A DNA stretch of 64,000 nt from Haloferax marisrubri (GTDB lineage Archaea > Halobacteriota > Halobacteria > Halobacteriales > Haloferacaceae), in contig NZ_LOPW02000010.1 in assembly GCF_001469875.2 (NCBI RefSeq), forward strand, positions 124,001 through 188,000. The letters run 5' to 3'. The notes under the pieces were generated by a model, which worked only from the letters and a program-made list of their open reading frames with translations, made no database searches and was not told the DNA's origin. Shown one piece after another: positions 1 through 8,992 of the stretch. Both the position numbers and the translations under genes were made by a program. Positions within the stretch are counted from its first letter, which is position 1; every line of letters begins with the position of its first letter.

Positions 1-144
1 GATGCCCCGGTCGATGGCGTGGTGGAGCATCTCGATGGAGTCCTCGTCCGAGCGGTCGCCCCACCAGTCGGTCCCGACGACCCACGCACCGAAGCCGACC
101 TCGCTGACTTCGATTCCGGAGGTGCCGAGTTCGCGGTAGTGCAT
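1..144 (-). CDS. Aldo/keto reductase, N-terminal fragment
   Basis: The first 48 codons of a gene that runs off the left edge of the window. The protein starts MHYRELGTSGIEVSEVGFG, the usual opening strand of aldo/keto reductases (RxLGxxGxxVSxxGFG), followed by a tryptophan-rich stretch (WVVGTDWWGD) and an SIEMLHHAIDRGI segment that matches the first helix and the conserved 'AxDxGI' of the fold. These enzymes reduce aldehydes or ketones with NADPH in the cytoplasm. A TATA-like AATAAG lies about 27 bases before the ATG, consistent with a leaderless mRNA. It is divergent from the fructan hydrolase gene. Substrate cannot be told from this fragment. Confidence 0.85.
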   Translation of the reverse strand, partial: MHYRELGTSGIEVSEVGFGAWVVGTDWWGDRSDEDSIEMLHHAIDRGI

Positions 145-299
145 GCCCGGCCCTACGAATTGGGGCGACTTATTGGGTGTGTTTTGTTTTCGTCTCGTGG
201 GAATCCCGACGCGAACGGCGTTCGCGTCCCGCGGTCGCCCTCTGGATGCTGTGTGTATTTGCTCGCTACCGAGTGAATCCGCAGATTCATGCACGGTGA

Positions 300-2501
<2,202 letters not shown>

Positions 2502-2514
2502 CCGCCGCGTCCGT

Positions 2515-3801
2515 TCAGTAGCCGCCGCGGGTGGTGTCGCCGTTTCGCTCCCACCAGGGAGTCGGAAGTTCCTCGCGCGGTAGCGGCAGGTGTCCGTGGT
2601 CGAGCGTGTCGACGAGGTCGGTCTCGTCGCCGTCGAGGGCGACCCGGACGGTCGGCGCGAGCGTGCCACCGAACCGGCGCATCTGCCCTTCGGGAGGGAG
2701 GAGTCCCACGTCGTCGAGGCTCGGCCGGTCGTAGTCGAAGTAGTTGAAGAACGACGAGACGAGCAGGTCGTCGCCGTGGTCGTAGACGAGCCACGAGTAC
2801 GCCTGGAAGGGCGCGCCTTTCGGGTTCGTGAGCACCATCCCGTGGCCGTTCAGGGGTTCGTAGTCGCCCGCGAGGTCGTCGGCGACGAAGCCGTAGAGCG
2901 CGTCGTAGCCCGTCAACTCGGGCGCGAAGGTGTGGACGTGGCTGGAAACGAACAGGTAGTACGTCCCGTCGCGGACGACGAGGTGCGGGCGCTCCAGTTC
3001 CTGATTGACGCAGACGGCGTCGAGAAGCGGCGGCCGGAGTTCGAAGTCGGTCGGGTCGCCGGTCGGCGAGTGGGCGATACCGACGCTGCCGTTGAACTCC
3101 TCCCAGACGGGGTCGTCGCACTCGCCGGCCCCCTCGGGGACGGGCGTGTTCGCCTCGAAGAGGAGGTACGTCTCGCCCGACACGGGGTCCTCGAAGAACC
3201 ACGGGTCGCGGAAGGTGTATATCATCCCGCGCGACTGGTCCTCGCGCTCGTACCAGTCGCCGTCCGGCGTGAGGATGATTCGGTGGTCCCACGACCCTTC
3301 GATGCTGAACCCGGCGTCGTCAGTACGGACGGTACCACCCGTCGCCAGTGCGATACGTTGGGTGTAGGTTAGTTCCTCAGCGCCGTCCTCGCCCGCGGCG
3401 GTGTAGTAGAGATAGACGTCGCCGCCGTCTCCGTCAGGGTCGTACATCGCCGACCCGGCCCACTGCCGCTGACCGAACGCGCCGCCGTCGAAGACGACGC
3501 CGCCGGTGGTCCACTCCTCGCCGTCTCGGGAGTAGAAGTAGCGAATCGTCGCCACGTCGTGGCGCTTGCCCGGGAGGAGGTCCGACGACGACGTCAGCGA
3601 GAAGACGACGCGGTAGCCGTCGATTTCGGCGACGGAGCCGTCGCGGTTCCGGAGGAACCACGTATCCCAGATGTGCAGGTCTTCGTCCAGTCGTTCCTCG
3701 GGGGGGTAGATGACCGGCGCGACGTTCGAATCGTCGCGGCGGAGACGTTCGGCGTGCGCACGCGTCCACGCCGGCGTGTTACCTTCGAATTGTTCACTCA
3801 T
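2515..3801 (-). CDS. GH68 fructansucrase (levansucrase/inulosucrase type)
   Basis: 428 residues, close to other archaeal GH68 proteins. IWDTW at residues 44-48 carries the nucleophile (Asp46); QWAGS at 113-117 matches the family's WSG block; FRDPWFFED at 197-205 carries the transition-state stabiliser (Asp199); NQELERPH at 266-273 carries the acid/base Glu (about 270); YLLFEANTP at 212-220 is also typical. GH68 enzymes split sucrose and transfer fructose to build levan or inulin and short fructans. No signal peptide or anchor is visible, which is common in the archaeal members but leaves the route outside unclear. Product linkage cannot be read from sequence. Starts at an ATG with a TATA-like box 27 bases upstream. 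Confidence 0.93.
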   Translation of the reverse strand: MSEQFEGNTPAWTRAHAERLRRDDSNVAPVIYPPEERLDEDLHIWDTWFLRNRDGSVAEIDGYRVVFSLTSSSDLLPGKRHDVATIRYFYSRDGEEWTTGGVVFDGGAFGQRQWAGSAMYDPDGDGGDVYLYYTAAGEDGAEELTYTQRIALATGGTVRTDDAGFSIEGSWDHRIILTPDGDWYEREDQSRGMIYTFRDPWFFEDPVSGETYLLFEANTPVPEGAGECDDPVWEEFNGSVGIAHSPTGDPTDFELRPPLLDAVCVNQELERPHLVVRDGTYYLFVSSHVHTFAPELTGYDALYGFVADDLAGDYEPLNGHGMVLTNPKGAPFQAYSWLVYDHGDDLLVSSFFNYFDYDRPSLDDVGLLPPEGQMRRFGGTLAPTVRVALDGDETDLVDTLDHGHLPLPREELPTPWWERNGDTTRGGY

Positions 3802-3822
3802 ATTCTAGTTAACTTTGCCGTG

Positions 3823-3831
3823 GAGTATAGG
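3823..3831 (-). promoter_or_regulatory. TATA-like box of the GH68 gene
   Basis: On the minus strand the sequence CCTATACTC sits about 25-30 bases before the ATG at 3801, the spacing expected for a leaderless haloarchaeal transcript. Confidence 0.5.
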
Positions 3832-3968
3832 TGTCACCCTTCGCGTGGTTTTTCGATCCGTTTCGACCCACTCCGAAGTTCGGAACCAGCCAGTATTGCC
3901 CGGAGGAGGCCTGACGCGGGGTTCGCACAACCGAATCCATTTGAATCTCGACGGCTTACGACGGTGCA

Positions 3969-4886
3969 ATGACAAAGGTCCACGTTTCGCTTCCGGAGGA
4001 CGCCGAGGACGGCCTGCGGGCGTTCATCGACGAGGTCGACGGTCGGCTCGCCTCGGACGAAGACACCTGCACGGTCGTTCGGGACACCCTCATCGACCTG
4101 TTCGGCGACCGCGAGGCGTGGGAGCGCTGGCAGAACGGCAAGCCCGTCTCGCCCGCCACCCGGGTCCGACTGCAGGGGTACGACCCCTGTAACGCGACGC
4201 TCGAAGCCGAGTACTACGCCGAGAAAGACGAGGAGAAGTTCAAGCGCTCGAAGCATCTCCAGTGGCTCTGGCGGCAGTTCGACGCGACGCCGATGGCCGA
4301 CAACGTCGCCTTCGCCCTCCGGTTCCGACAGATGCTGGCCAACCACCTCTTCGAGGAGGCGGGCGACAACCTCCGCATCTTCAAGGGCGTCACCTTCTCG
4401 TACGGCCACAACATCTCCGTCGGCGACAACACGGTCATCCACGACGACGTACACCTCGACGACCGCGGGAAACTCACTATCGGCGACCGCGTCTCCATCT
4501 CCGACAGCGCCCACATCTACAGCCACTCCCACGACACCGTCGACCAGACCGAGGTCAGAAACTACCACACGACCATCGGCGACGACGCGCGCGTCACCTA
4601 CGACGCGATGGTGAACGCCGGCGTCTCGGTCGGCGAGAACGCCATCGTCGGGGCTCGGTCGGTCGTGCAGGGCGACGTGCCCGCCCACCACATCGCGGTC
4701 GGTTCCCCCGCGAAGAGCGTGAAAGTAAAGCCCGGCTTCGAGGAGGTCGCCGAACCGCTCGACGCCGGCGGCGAGCGCCGCGCCGACGAGCGCGAGATTC
4801 CCTACGAACTCCCCGACGACATCGAGGCCTTCGACGAGTTCGACCGCGACCTCGACGGACCGGTGGCCTCCCACCGGCGCGAGTAA
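3969..4886 (+). CDS. Hexapeptide-repeat acyltransferase
   Basis: 305 residues. The N-terminal ~130 residues are mostly helical (DLFGDREAWERW, KRSKHLQWLWRQFD) and resemble the cap region of maltose/galactoside O-acetyltransferase relatives. Residues ~140-250 form a left-handed beta-helix with repeated hexapeptides (NISVGDNTVIHDDV, LTIGDRVSISDSAHI, VSVGENAIVGARSVV) and end with VPAHHIAVGSPAKSVK, the classic close of LbH acetyltransferases. His residues at SHSHDT and YHTTIGD are likely acceptor-activating. It would move an acetyl or acyl group from CoA to a sugar or small acceptor. It lies next to, but divergent from, the fructansucrase gene, so a sugar acceptor is plausible. Acceptor unknown. 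Confidence 0.85.
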   Translation: MTKVHVSLPEDAEDGLRAFIDEVDGRLASDEDTCTVVRDTLIDLFGDREAWERWQNGKPVSPATRVRLQGYDPCNATLEAEYYAEKDEEKFKRSKHLQWLWRQFDATPMADNVAFALRFRQMLANHLFEEAGDNLRIFKGVTFSYGHNISVGDNTVIHDDVHLDDRGKLTIGDRVSISDSAHIYSHSHDTVDQTEVRNYHTTIGDDARVTYDAMVNAGVSVGENAIVGARSVVQGDVPAHHIAVGSPAKSVKVKPGFEEVAEPLDAGGERRADEREIPYELPDDIEAFDEFDRDLDGPVASHRRE

Positions 4887-4973
4887 CCCCTTTCGACGCG
4901 AAGCCGCCGTGGCGGCATCGCCCGCGACCACCGCCGAGAGCGTCAGCAGACCCGTTCGACCGAAGAACCGATA

Positions 4974-4983
4974 TAGCATGCTA
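4974..4983. promoter_or_regulatory. Perfect 10-bp palindrome at a TATA-like box
   Basis: TAGCATGCTA follows immediately on GATATAG, a TATA-like element about 27 bases before the ATG at 5001. A palindrome overlapping the core promoter could be an operator; it could also be chance. Confidence 0.35.
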
Positions 4984-5000
4984 ACGTAAGTCAATGTGTG

Positions 5001-5297
5001 ATGGACGTCTGGGGTTGGATCGTCGTCTACGCCCTCGGGTTGACCCTGCTCCAGCTCCTGGTCTATCGGTACCTCGTCAACGGCGGTGAGCCGACGATGG
5101 GTGAGGGGTCCGGTCGGGACTCCGCCCGGACGGACCGCTACGCCCACCCCGAAATCGCGGCGTCGTTCGACGACGGCTCGCAGGCCGGCGTGCAGACGAC
5201 GCCGACGGGCGAGCGCATCTGCCCGAACTGTGGAGTCGAAAACGAGGCCGATACCACCTTCGACCTCTGCTGGAACTGCACCCGGCGGCTCCGGTGA
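5001..5297 (+). CDS. Small membrane-anchored zinc-ribbon protein
   Basis: 98 residues (a GTG three bases earlier is an alternative start). One membrane helix near the N-terminus (WIVVYALGLTLLQLLVYRYLV), a hydrophilic linker of about 45 residues, then a zinc ribbon near the end: CPNCGVENE...LCWNC. The layout matches a family common in haloarchaea in which a soluble zinc finger is tethered to the membrane; no enzymatic role is known to me. The ATG is placed 27 bases after a TATA-like element, supporting a leaderless start. Confidence 0.75.
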   Translation: MDVWGWIVVYALGLTLLQLLVYRYLVNGGEPTMGEGSGRDSARTDRYAHPEIAASFDDGSQAGVQTTPTGERICPNCGVENEADTTFDLCWNCTRRLR

Positions 5298-5347
5298 CGA
5301 CTCGCGGCCGAGCCCGTTTTACCAGCCCTCGACTAACTACGCGTATC

Positions 5348-5527
5348 ATGGCCGACGACGACGAACTCCACGGCGAAATCGACGCGCTGGCCCGCGACAT
5401 CGAGCGGGCGATTCTCGAATTCGACTCGGCCCTCGAACGCCACGCGATGATTCGGCAGACCGCCCGCGAGCCGGTGTTCCGCTCGGAGTCCCCGGAGTTC
5501 GACGACGTACAGAACCTGTTTTTCTGA
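5348..5527 (+). CDS. Small acidic protein of unknown function
   Basis: 59 residues starting MADDDELHGEIDALARDIERAILEF. It is largely one amphipathic, acidic helix with no cysteines and no membrane segment, ending in DDVQNLFF. The ATG is 50 bases after the zinc-ribbon gene, so the two may be co-transcribed. Codon use and acidic composition fit the neighbourhood. I do not recognise the family; the clean start and lack of a competing frame make it likely real. Confidence 0.55.
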   Translation: MADDDELHGEIDALARDIERAILEFDSALERHAMIRQTAREPVFRSESPEFDDVQNLFF

Positions 5528-5579
5528 GTCGGCGAGGCGGACTCTCCTTCGAAGACGGGATTTTGTGCGTCGACCGGGA

Positions 5580-5728
5580 GTGCCGCGAGTGAAACGAGCG
5601 GCACGTTGGCGAGATAGTTTCTCGCCAGAACTGAGCAAACCGACTGTTTGCGAAGGTCGGTCGGTAAACGACCGTAGGGAGTACCGTGAGTGAAACGAAC
5701 GGTACGTCGGTGAGATAGCGTCTCACCG
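5580..5728. repeat. Two copies of a double-hairpin unit with compensating changes
   Basis: Copy A: stem GTGCCG/CGGCAC (5580-5604) followed by TGGCGAGA/TCTCGCCA (5607-5627). Copy B, 101 bases on: GTACCG/CGGTAC (5681-5705) followed by CGGTGAGA/TCTCACCG (5708-5728). Loops are similar (GAGTGAAACGA), and where stem bases differ the partner base differs too. This is what selection for, or a mechanism that preserves, base pairing would leave. Function unknown. Confidence 0.75.
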
Positions 5729-5735
5729 GAAGCGA

Positions 5736-5805
5736 GCCGACCGGGAATTGAACCTCACTCGCAACGCTCCGCGTTGCTCGCTGCTTCAATTCCCTCGGGT
5801 CGCAT
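5736..5805 (-). repeat. Partial copy 1 of the tRNA-Gly 3' end, with inverted half
   Basis: Contains GCCGACCGGGAATTGAACC, identical to the T-arm/acceptor 3' strand of the tRNA-Gly at 6111-6181, in the same orientation. It then continues into an inner stem GCAACGC/GCGTTGC and an inverted TTCAATTCCC, so the whole unit can fold as one long hairpin. Nearly identical to the unit at 5981-6053. Confidence 0.85.
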
Positions 5806-5820
5806 ACACACTCGACAGGG

Positions 5821-5848
5821 ACGAGCAACACGCTTCGCGGTTGCTCGT
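5821..5848. repeat. Perfect hairpin ACGAGCAAC/GTTGCTCGT
   Basis: Nine-base arms separated by a 10-base loop, located between two of the tRNA-Gly end fragments. Part of the palindrome family that fills this intergenic stretch. Confidence 0.6.
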
Positions 5849-5866
5849 CGGTTGTCTCGGTAGAAA

Positions 5867-5955
5867 TGCGCCGACCGGGAATTGAACCTGAGCCAGACGT
5901 TCCTCCTCGCGTTGCTCGTCGGCTGCGACTGGCCGGGTTCAGATTCCCTGCGCAT
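5867..5955 (-). repeat. Partial copy 2 of the tRNA-Gly 3' end, with degenerate inverted half
   Basis: 5867-5888 is an exact copy of the last 22 bases of tRNA-Gly including the discriminator position. Further right, CTGGC...GGGTTCAGATTCCCTGCGCA is a diverged inverted copy of the same sequence, so the unit is a long imperfect hairpin whose loop differs from copies 1 and 3. Confidence 0.8.
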
Positions 5956-5980
5956 TTCGTCTCACTACGTTCGACAGAAA

Positions 5981-6053
5981 TGCGCCGACCGGGAATTGAA
6001 CCTCACTCGCAACGCTCCGCGTTGCTCGCTGCTTCAATTCCCTCGGGTCGCAT
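5981..6053 (-). repeat. Partial copy 3 of the tRNA-Gly 3' end, with inverted half
   Basis: Same unit as at 5736-5805, with the exact 3' 22 bases of tRNA-Gly followed by the GCAACGC/GCGTTGC stem and the inverted TTCAATTCCC. Start-to-start spacing of the successive GCCGACC motifs (5736, 5870, 5984, 6114) is 134, 114 and 130 bases. Confidence 0.85.
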
Positions 6054-6072
6054 CTTTTCACTCCATGGACTC

Positions 6073-6088
6073 GGAGCCTCTCGGCTCC
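6073..6088. terminator. Hairpin downstream of tRNA-Gly
   Basis: GGAGCC-TCTC-GGCTCC, a perfect 6-bp stem with a 4-base loop, 23 bases past the 3' end of tRNA-Gly in the direction of its transcription. No strong T-run follows on the minus strand, so a terminator role is only possible. Confidence 0.3.
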
Positions 6089-6110
6089 TCGTCTGGTTCC
6101 GTTCAGAAGA

Positions 6111-6181
6111 TGCGCCGACCGGGAATTGAACCCGGGCTCCGAGCTTGGGAAGCTCGTGTCCTACCACTGGACCATCGGCGC
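6111..6181 (-). tRNA. tRNA-Gly (anticodon CCC)
   Basis: 71 bases including the discriminator A. Acceptor stem GCGCCGA/TCGGCGC pairs perfectly; D-arm GTCC..GGAC; anticodon stem CGAGC/GCTCG with loop TTCCCAA, giving anticodon CCC (reads GGG); T-arm CGGGT-TCAATTC-CCGGT is standard apart from an end pair. CCA is not encoded. The gene is flanked on its 3' side by three partial copies of its own 3' end and on its 5' side by two partial copies of its own 5' end. A TATA-like AATTTTTG about 145 bases upstream, beyond the 5' copies, is the best promoter candidate I see. Confidence 0.97.
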
Positions 6182-6227
6182 GCTGTGCTCTGCTTGCGCC
6201 CCTGACTCGACCTCGCTCCGCTCGGTC

Positions 6228-6239
6228 GACCATCGGCGC
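6228..6239 (-). repeat. Partial copy of the tRNA-Gly 5' end (12 bases)
   Basis: GACCATCGGCGC, identical to bases 1-12 of tRNA-Gly, 58 bases upstream of the real 5' end and in the same orientation. A hairpin with arms TCGACC/GGTCGA lies between it and the tRNA. Confidence 0.65.
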
Positions 6240-6283
6240 TCACATTCGTTCGCCCCGTGGCTGACTTCACTTCGTTCAGTCAC

Positions 6284-6309
6284 CCATCGGCGCGCTGTGC
6301 TCCGCTTCG
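6284..6309 (-). repeat. Partial copy of the tRNA-Gly 5' end plus its leader
   Basis: Bases 6284-6307 match 6172-6195 with a single difference, covering the first 10 bases of tRNA-Gly and about 14 bases of its upstream leader. It is 112 bases from the original, close to the spacing of the 3'-end copies on the other side. Confidence 0.75.
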
Positions 6310-6431
6310 AACCGCCTTCCGAAGCAAAAATTCGTAGACTGCGGGGGCACTTGAACGTAGCGCTTCACCCCATCACAGGCCCGCGAAAACTGGACGGCCG
6401 TCCATTGTTTTCGCGTGACACGTGACTATTT

Positions 6432-6456
6432 GGGCCCCCGGTTCCAACCGGGGCCC
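6432..6456. promoter_or_regulatory. Inverted repeat abutting the nadE start codon
   Basis: GGGCCCC and GGGGCCC, with an 11-base centre (CGGTTCCAACC) that itself extends the pairing, end exactly one base before the ATG. A TATA-like TGACTATTT at about 6423-6430 would place the transcription start inside or at the end of the repeat. It could be an operator or an RNA hairpin at the ribosome entry site. Confidence 0.6.
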
Positions 6457-7287
6457 ATGACATCCGTCGACGTTCTCTCGGAGGACGCCCCGTTCGACCT
6501 CCTGTTCTCCGACGAGGAACTCGAAGCACACCGCGAACACATCACGACCTTCATCGAAGACACCGTCGAGGCCGCCGGTGCCGACGGGGCCGTCCTCGGC
6601 CTGTCCGGGGGTATCGACTCGACGCTCACCGCCTTCCTCGCCGTCGAGGCGCTCGGGAAAGAGAACCTCCACGGCCTCGTCATGCCGAGCGTGGCGAACG
6701 CCGAAGACATGATGAGCGACGCCGAGGGCGTCGCCGAAATGCTGGGAATCGAGTACGACGTGGTCGAGATTCAGCCCATCGCGGAGACGTTCTTCGACAC
6801 GTTCCCCGAGGCGGCCGACGACCGCATGGCCGCCGGAAACGTCTACGTCCGCACGCGGGCGGTGCTCAACTACTTCGTCGCCAACCACGAGAACCGCATC
6901 GTGCTCGGGACGGGCAACCGCGCCGAGGCGATGACCGGCTACTTCACGAAGTACGGCGACCAGGCGGTCGACTGCAACCCCATCGGGAACCTCTACAAAC
7001 AGCAGGTCCGCCAACTGGCCGCCCACGTCGGCGTCCCGGAGGAACTCGTGTTGCAGACGCCCTCTGCCGAGATGTGGTCCGGTCAGACCGACGAGGGCGA
7101 ACTCGGCCTCACCTACGACGCGCTCGACGCGATTCTCGCGCTCCACGTGGACGGCCCGCTCTCGAAGTCCGCGACGGTCCGCCACCTCGGCGTGACCGAA
7201 GAGCAGGTCGACCGCGTGGTCAGCCTCGTCGAGGGCAGCGCCCACAAGCGGTCGATGCCCCCCGCGCCGTCGGCGCTCGACGTGTAG
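6457..7287 (+). CDS. nadE: NAD synthetase
   Basis: 276 residues, the short ammonia-type NAD synthase without a glutaminase domain. SGGIDS at residues 50-55 is the PPi-binding loop of the N-type ATP pyrophosphatases; later blocks LGTGNRAEAMTGYFTKYGD, CNPIGNLYKQQVRQLA and VLQTPSAEMWSGQTDEGELG are all characteristic. It amidates deamido-NAD to NAD with ATP and ammonia in the cytoplasm, the last step of NAD biosynthesis. The start at 6457 is preferred over an in-frame ATG at 6415 because the promoter and a perfect inverted repeat lie between them. Convergent with the crotonase gene. Confidence 0.97.
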   Translation: MTSVDVLSEDAPFDLLFSDEELEAHREHITTFIEDTVEAAGADGAVLGLSGGIDSTLTAFLAVEALGKENLHGLVMPSVANAEDMMSDAEGVAEMLGIEYDVVEIQPIAETFFDTFPEAADDRMAAGNVYVRTRAVLNYFVANHENRIVLGTGNRAEAMTGYFTKYGDQAVDCNPIGNLYKQQVRQLAAHVGVPEELVLQTPSAEMWSGQTDEGELGLTYDALDAILALHVDGPLSKSATVRHLGVTEEQVDRVVSLVEGSAHKRSMPPAPSALDV

Positions 7288-7320
7288 GCCGCCGCGGGCC
7301 CGCAGTCCCGCCCGCAGAAT

Positions 7321-8016
7321 TCACTTTTCGCGCGACGCCGCGATGTCGTCGACGTTCGCCCGATGAAGCTCCGCGAAGCCGGCGGCTTCCCGTTCGAGTC
7401 GCGCCTCCCGGCCGTCGCGGTCGCGCAGTCGCTCCTTGATGATTCGGAGCGACCGGTGATCGTTGTCGGCCATCGAGCCCGCGACCTCGCGCGGGTCGTC
7501 GACGATTCGGGAGACGAGACCCATCCGAAGGGCTTCGTCGGCGTCGACGACGCGCCCCGAAAGCGAGAATTCGAGGGCGTGGCCCTCGCCGACGACGCGC
7601 GGGAGGCGGACTGTCCCGCCCCACGCGCCGAACAGGCCGAGTCGGACGCCCGGTTCGCCGAGGGTCGCCCGCGGGGTGGCCACCCGCACGTCGCAGGCGA
7701 GCGCGAGTTCGACGCCGCCGCCGCGGGCCGCCCCGTCGATGCCGGCGACCACGACCGATTCGGCGGTTTCGATGGCGTCGGCGACGCGTTGGCCGTGTTT
7801 TGCGAACGCTTCCGGGTCGTCGAGGTCGGCGACGCTGTCGAGGTCCGCGCCGGCGCAGAACGCCGGGCCGTTCCCTCGGAGGAGGACGACCGGCGCGTCG
7901 GCCTCGACGACAGCGGCTTCGAGGGCGTCGAGGTCGGTCGGTCTGAGGGCGTTCCGTCGCGCCGGGCGGTCGATGGTCACGACCCGGAGGTCGCCGTCGT
8001 CCGTCGTCCGTATCAT
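7321..8016 (-). CDS. Enoyl-CoA hydratase/isomerase family (crotonase)
   Basis: 231 residues, slightly short for a crotonase. RPARRNALRPTDLDALEAAV, the oxyanion-hole segment FCAGADLDSVADL, and GIDGAARGGGVELALACDVRVATPRATLGEPGVRLGLFGAWGGTVRLPRVVG are textbook family blocks. Glu near GVELALAC and near ATLGEPGVRLG occupy the catalytic positions, although the second varies between subfamilies. Hydratases add water to 2-enoyl-CoA in fatty-acid oxidation, but the fold also covers isomerases and hydrolases. The thiolase and acyl-CoA synthetase genes elsewhere in the window would fit beta-oxidation but are not in the same operon. Substrate uncertain. Confidence 0.88.
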   Translation of the reverse strand: MIRTTDDGDLRVVTIDRPARRNALRPTDLDALEAAVVEADAPVVLLRGNGPAFCAGADLDSVADLDDPEAFAKHGQRVADAIETAESVVVAGIDGAARGGGVELALACDVRVATPRATLGEPGVRLGLFGAWGGTVRLPRVVGEGHALEFSLSGRVVDADEALRMGLVSRIVDDPREVAGSMADNDHRSLRIIKERLRDRDGREARLEREAAGFAELHRANVDDIAASREK

Positions 8017-8076
8017 ACGCCCGTTGTGCCGTGGTTTTCCAAAGGTCTTTGCCCTCCCAACCGTAAGTCTCGGCCG

Positions 8077-8754
8077 ATGGACGACGCCGTGCGAGCCCGC
8101 GAGGCCGCGCGCGAGGCCCTCTCCGACATCGAGCCCGAGGCCCTCCGCGCGGCGCTGGACGAACGCCTCGACGCCGCCTCCTTGACGCCGGCAGTGCTCA
8201 CGTTCGTGAGCGCGCGGGCCGTCGAACCGAAGGTCGACCTGAACGGGCTGGCCTCCCGCGCGGCCGGAGTGCAACTCATCTACGAGGGCCTCCGGCTCAC
8301 CCGGTCGCTCGCCCACGACGAGCCGTGGTCGCATCTCGACACCCCCGAGGAGGACACCGACGCCGACCTCGACATCCTCGCGGCGGACGTGCTCGTCTCG
8401 CGCGGCTTCTATCTCCTCGCCCGGACCGAGGCCGCCGACCACGCCGTCGAGACGGTCCGCGCCTTCGGCCGCGACCAGACCCGTCGCCGCTCGGTCGCCG
8501 AGTCGGAGCGCCCCGACCTTGACGGCGAACTCGAAGTGAACATCTGCACGCTCGCCGTCGTCGCTGGCACCACGGCCGTCGGCTCGGCCCCGCCGACCGC
8601 GCTCGTGGAGTACGCCGCCGGACTGGCGGACACCCACGACGGCGACTTCCCCCCGGCCGACGAGACCGTCTCCGAGGGCACTGTCGAGCGCATCGCGGCC
8701 CTCTACCGAGGCGGTGGTGGCGACGACGCGGTCACCTCCGCGGCGGACCGCTAA
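8077..8754 (+). CDS. Conserved haloarchaeal protein of unknown function
   Basis: 225 residues beginning MDDAVRAREAAREALSDI, nearly all helical, soluble and acidic. The pattern SRAAGVQLIYEGLRLTRSLAHDEPW ... DADLDILAADVLVSRGFYLLARTEAADHAVETVRAFGRDQT has the helical spacing and the 'vadvLvsrGFylLa' feel of polyprenyl-synthetase-like or DUF7114-type proteins, but the DDxxD metal-binding motifs of active prenyl synthases are absent. A pseudo-enzyme or regulatory role is a guess. Divergent from the crotonase gene and upstream of tRNA-Thr. The ATG at 8077 is preferred because earlier in-frame sequence overlaps the neighbour. Confidence 0.7.
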   Translation: MDDAVRAREAAREALSDIEPEALRAALDERLDAASLTPAVLTFVSARAVEPKVDLNGLASRAAGVQLIYEGLRLTRSLAHDEPWSHLDTPEEDTDADLDILAADVLVSRGFYLLARTEAADHAVETVRAFGRDQTRRRSVAESERPDLDGELEVNICTLAVVAGTTAVGSAPPTALVEYAAGLADTHDGDFPPADETVSEGTVERIAALYRGGGGDDAVTSAADR

Positions 8755-8832
8755 TCGACATACGCTACCACGGTTCCGGGTCGGTTCGAATCGAAACCCC
8801 TAAAGAGTAACCCGGACAACCAAGGAATGCCT

Positions 8833-8904
8833 GCCTGGGTAGCTTAGCGGTAAAGCGCGTCCTTGGTAAGGACGAGACCCCGGGTTCAAATCCCGGCCTA
8901 GGCT
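8833..8904 (+). tRNA. tRNA-Thr (anticodon GGT)
   Basis: 72 bases with discriminator T. Acceptor GCCTGGG/CCTAGGC (one G-U pair), D-arm GCTT/AAGC with AGCGGTA loop, anticodon stem CGTCC/GGACG with loop TTGGTAA (anticodon GGT, reads ACC and ACU), T-arm CCGGG-TTCAAAT-CCCGG. No encoded CCA and no intron. It lies 88 bases before the end of the pectinesterase gene. Confidence 0.97.
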
Positions 8905-8992
8905 CTTCTCGAAATTCAACTGTCGAGAGAGGCGTCTCGTCGCCGAGCGGTTGCTGGATTCCGGTCGAAACTGACCCGCCCCGCTCGCACGC

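Noticed and set aside
5867-5888. Second tRNA gene
   Set aside because: Only the last 22 bases of tRNA-Gly are present; no D-arm or anticodon arm.
5736-6309. CRISPR array at the tRNA-Gly repeats
   Set aside because: Repeat units differ in length, are built from tRNA ends and have no uniform spacers; no cas genes are present.
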